Shown one piece after another: positions 30,443 to 33,282 of a stretch of 33,282 bases of DNA (its first letter is position 1; each line of letters starts with the position of its first letter). The stretch spans positions 1 through 33,282 of the forward strand of contig JANMNC010000046.1 of assembly GCA_031373695.1 (NCBI GenBank). Direction: 5' to 3'. The position numbers and the translations under genes were made by a program. The notes under the pieces are model-generated. The model had not been told where the DNA came from, did no database searches, and saw only the letters and a list, made by a program, of their open reading frames with translations. Source of the stretch: Methylotenera_A sp031373695 (GTDB lineage Bacteria; Pseudomonadota; Gammaproteobacteria; Burkholderiales; Methylophilaceae).

Positions 30443-33282
30443 ATGCCAGACTTGCCAACCAACACCACTGAACAAACATTACGCACACTACTTAGTGAAC
30501 GCATTCTTATTTTAGACGGCGCGATGGGTACGATGATTCAGCAATACAAATTGTCTGAAGCGGATTATCGTGGCGCAAATTCAAGCGGAGAAGAAGGTCG
30601 TTTTAAAGACTTTGCCGCACCAGCAGGTGAGCGTGAGCTGTTTGTAAAAGGTAATAATGAGCTATTGAGCTTAACGCAACCACAAGTCATTCAAGAAATT
30701 CATGAGCAATATCTAGCCGCGGGCGCGGATGTCATTGAAACCAACACTTTTGGTGCAACCACCGTGGCGCAAGATGATTACCACATGGGGCATTTAGCCT
30801 ATGAAATGAACGTGGTTTCAGCCAAATTAGCCAAAGCGGCCTGTTTAAAATATAGCACACCTGATAAGCCACGTTTTGTCGCAGGTGCGCTTGGCCCAAC
30901 GCCAAAAACTGCCAGTATTTCGCCAGATGTAAATGACCCCGCCGCACGTAACGTGAGTTTTGATCAGCTCGTTAAAGCGTATTTAGAGCAAGTGCGTGGG
31001 CTAGTTGAGGGCGGCGCAGATATTTTAATGGTAGAAACCATTTTTGATACGCTCAATTGCAAAGCCGCATTATTTGCGATTGATACGTTTTTTGACGAAG
31101 TGGGTTACACCATGCCGCTGATGATTTCTGGCACGGTAACTGATGCTTCTGGCCGTATTTTATCGGGTCAAACCGTTACGGCATTTTGGCATTCTATCCG
31201 TCATGCGAAACCACTGACTATCGGCTTAAATTGTGCCTTAGGCGCAACTTTAATGCGCCCTTATGTGGAAGAGCTTTCAAAAATCGCAGATACGTTCGTC
31301 TGTATTTATCCGAATGCGGGTTTGCCCAATCCGATGAGCGATACGGGTTTTGATGAAACGCCAGACGTGACTTCTAGCTTATTAAAAGAGTTTGCCAATA
31401 GCGGCTTTTTAAATATGGCAGGCGGTTGTTGCGGCACTACACCAGCGCACATTAACGCGATTTATAACGAAATTAAAACGCTGCCACCGCGCACTATTCC
31501 TAGCTTTGAGCCTGTGACCAAATTATCGGGTTTAGAGCCATTTATCATTGATGAAAATTCGCTGTATGTGAACGTTGGCGAGCGTACCAACGTCACGGGT
31601 TCTAAAGCGTTTGCACGGCTGATTATCAATGAACAATACGATGAAGCATTGAGCGTGGCGCGTCAGCAAGTGGAAAACGGTGCGCAAGTGATTGATATCA
31701 ACATGGATGAAGGCATGCTAGATGCCGTAAAAGCCATGACGCACTTTTTGAATCTAATCGCCAGTGAGCCAGATATCGCCCGCGTACCGATTATGATTGA
31801 TTCCAGTAAGTGGTCAGTCATTGAAGCGGGCTTAAAATGCGTGCAAGGTAAGGCCATCGTCAATTCCATCTCCATGAAAGAAGGCGAAGCGGAATTTTTA
31901 CGTCAGGCCAAGCTGTGTCGCCGTTACGGTGCGGCTGTGATTGTGATGGCGTTTGATGAAAAAGGCCAAGCTGATACCTACGCGCGCAAAATCGAAATCT
32001 GCAAGCGCGCTTACGATTTACTAGTTAGCACTGGTTTTCCACCAGAAGACATTATTTTTGACCCGAATATTTTCGCGATTGCGACGGGCATTGAAGAACA
32101 CAATAATTACGCAGTCGACTTTATTGAAGCCACGCGCTGGATTAAACAAAATTTACCACACGCAAAAATCTCTGGCGGCGTTTCAAACGTAAGCTTCAGT
32201 TTTCGCGGTAATGAGCCTGCACGTGAAGCGATTCACACCGTATTTTTATACCACGCCATTAAGGCGGGCATGACCATGGGCATTGTGAACGCCGGCATGA
32301 TGGGCATTTATGACGATTTAGCGCCCGAGCTCAAACAGCTGGTAGAAGACGTAGTGCTTAATCGCATAACCGACCCTACCAACCTAATTGCCCCTACTGA
32401 ACGGTTGATTGAAATTGCTGGCACATTGGTGGCTGGCGGTAAAAAAGAAGCCGCAACTTTAGAATGGCGCGGTACACCTGAAAATCCAACGCCTGTGGAT
32501 AAACGCCTAAGCCACGCCATGGTACATGGCATTACCGACTATATTGTGATTGACACCGAAGAAGCGCGTGCGGCGGTTGAAGCAAGCGGCGGTCGCCCGA
32601 TTCATGTGATTGAAGGCCCGCTGATGGATGGCATGAATGTGGTGGGCGATTTATTTGGCCAAGGAAAAATGTTCCTGCCTCAAGTCGTTAAGTCTGCTCG
32701 CGTGATGAAAACTGCCGTAGCGCATTTAATTCCGTTTATTGAAGCAGAAAAAGCTGCGGATGAAGCCAGAACTGGCGTGGTTTCTAAGCCAAAAGGTAAA
32801 ATGGTCATTGCTACGGTAAAGGGCGATGTGCACGATATTGGCAAAAATATTGTCAGTGTTGTGCTGCAATGCAATAACTTTGAAGTGGTGAACATGGGTG
32901 TAATGGTGCCAGCGGCTGAGATTTTAGCCATGGCAAAAGCAGAAAATGCTGACATTATTGGCTTAAGCGGCTTAATCACGCCGAGCTTAGAAGAGATGAC
33001 CTACATTGCCAAAGAAATGCAGCGCGACCCGTATTTTAGCAAGATGCAAACGCCACTGTTGATTGGTGGCGCAACCTGCTCACGCGCGCACACAGCGGTA
33101 AAAATCGCCCCGCATTACGATGGTCCAATTGTGTATGTGCCAGATGCTTCACGCTCTGTGACGGTGATGCAAAATCTGCTGACGCCAGAAACGCGCGGTG
33201 CGTATTTGGCGGAAATTCAAGCCGATTATGAAAAAGCCCGCACCCAGCATGCTAATAAAAAAGGTGTGCCGTTATTAACAAT
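30443..33282 (+). CDS. metH: Methionine synthase MetH (5' part; runs off the window)
   Basis: Cobalamin-dependent methionine synthase. 946 codons fall in the window with no stop; full length is normally ~1230. Hcy domain: ILILDGAMGTMIQ, GLNCALGA (C264) and GGCCGTTP (C329, C330) are the zinc ligands. Pterin domain: GERTNVTGSKAF, NINMDEGM, IMIDSSKWSVIE. Cobalamin domain: KGDVHDIGKN with lower axial H797, and GLSGLITPSLEEM. The N-terminal part is about 35 residues longer than E. coli before H797. ATG at 30443; no strong RBS seen. The frame stays open throughout, checked by in-frame position of motifs. Confidence 0.96.
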   Translation, partial: MPDLPTNTTEQTLRTLLSERILILDGAMGTMIQQYKLSEADYRGANSSGEEGRFKDFAAPAGERELFVKGNNELLSLTQPQVIQEIHEQYLAAGADVIETNTFGATTVAQDDYHMGHLAYEMNVVSAKLAKAACLKYSTPDKPRFVAGALGPTPKTASISPDVNDPAARNVSFDQLVKAYLEQVRGLVEGGADILMVETIFDTLNCKAALFAIDTFFDEVGYTMPLMISGTVTDASGRILSGQTVTAFWHSIRHAKPLTIGLNCALGATLMRPYVEELSKIADTFVCIYPNAGLPNPMSDTGFDETPDVTSSLLKEFANSGFLNMAGGCCGTTPAHINAIYNEIKTLPPRTIPSFEPVTKLSGLEPFIIDENSLYVNVGERTNVTGSKAFARLIINEQYDEALSVARQQVENGAQVIDINMDEGMLDAVKAMTHFLNLIASEPDIARVPIMIDSSKWSVIEAGLKCVQGKAIVNSISMKEGEAEFLRQAKLCRRYGAAVIVMAFDEKGQADTYARKIEICKRAYDLLVSTGFPPEDIIFDPNIFAIATGIEEHNNYAVDFIEATRWIKQNLPHAKISGGVSNVSFSFRGNEPAREAIHTVFLYHAIKAGMTMGIVNAGMMGIYDDLAPELKQLVEDVVLNRITDPTNLIAPTERLIEIAGTLVAGGKKEAATLEWRGTPENPTPVDKRLSHAMVHGITDYIVIDTEEARAAVEASGGRPIHVIEGPLMDGMNVVGDLFGQGKMFLPQVVKSARVMKTAVAHLIPFIEAEKAADEARTGVVSKPKGKMVIATVKGDVHDIGKNIVSVVLQCNNFEVVNMGVMVPAAEILAMAKAENADIIGLSGLITPSLEEMTYIAKEMQRDPYFSKMQTPLLIGGATCSRAHTAVKIAPHYDGPIVYVPDASRSVTVMQNLLTPETRGAYLAEIQADYEKARTQHANKKGVPLLT

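Noticed and set aside
30732..32979. Minus-strand ORFs inside metH
   Set aside because: They are antisense to an uninterrupted, motif-rich metH frame and match no family; shadows of its codon composition.

Overview
The window looks like chromosome of a methylotrophic betaproteobacterium, most likely Methylophilaceae (Methylotenera-like). This is inferred from moderate-to-low GC, a small pqqA gene (PQQ is the cofactor of methanol dehydrogenases), a long 6-phosphogluconate dehydrogenase as used in the oxidative ribulose monophosphate cycle, and the betaproteobacterial character of the proteins. No rRNA, tRNA, CRISPR array, phage or intact insertion sequence was seen.

Layout. 1-5300: a rhomboid protease with a TTG start, a tiny Lys-rich protein, a Tat-exported molybdopterin oxidoreductase lipoprotein coupled to a membrane cytochrome b, an MFS exporter and a secreted fasciclin-domain protein. 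5300-9040: an AlkA-type glycosylase and an AlkB dioxygenase (alkylation repair) around an adhesin-E-like protein, a cupin, a threonylcarbamoyl-AMP synthase and a small zinc-ribbon protein. 9034-12050: two tandem paralogous secreted trypsin-like proteases with C-terminal TPRs, then a dienelactone hydrolase. 12201-17056: gnd, a 57-residue orphan, thiS-thiG and a tight thiG-apaG-mltA run.

17057-21690: a lone pqqA (23 residues) with a bidirectional terminator and a Fur-box-like palindrome, then a two-gene overlapping unit: an LtaS-like phosphoglycerol/phosphoethanolamine transferase and a 767-residue fusion of a glycosidase-like barrel with a LPS-kinase-like domain. 21774-25903: a phospholipid-repair block (lplT-like flippase, aas acyltransferase/acyl-ACP synthetase) with an ArsR-type regulator. 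Two copies of a 39-nt palindromic repeat bracket aas-arsR. 26150-28050: glnK-amtB nitrogen operon behind a good sigma-54 promoter. 28300-30079: ubiK and comM/yifB. 30443-end: metH, cut by the window edge.

Most of the window is ordinary housekeeping chromosome. The parts deserving attention are the orphan pqqA with its leader, the GH-kinase/LtaS unit, the 39-nt repeat pair, the arsR operator and 18-bp tandem repeats, the protease duplication, and several unlabelled small genes.
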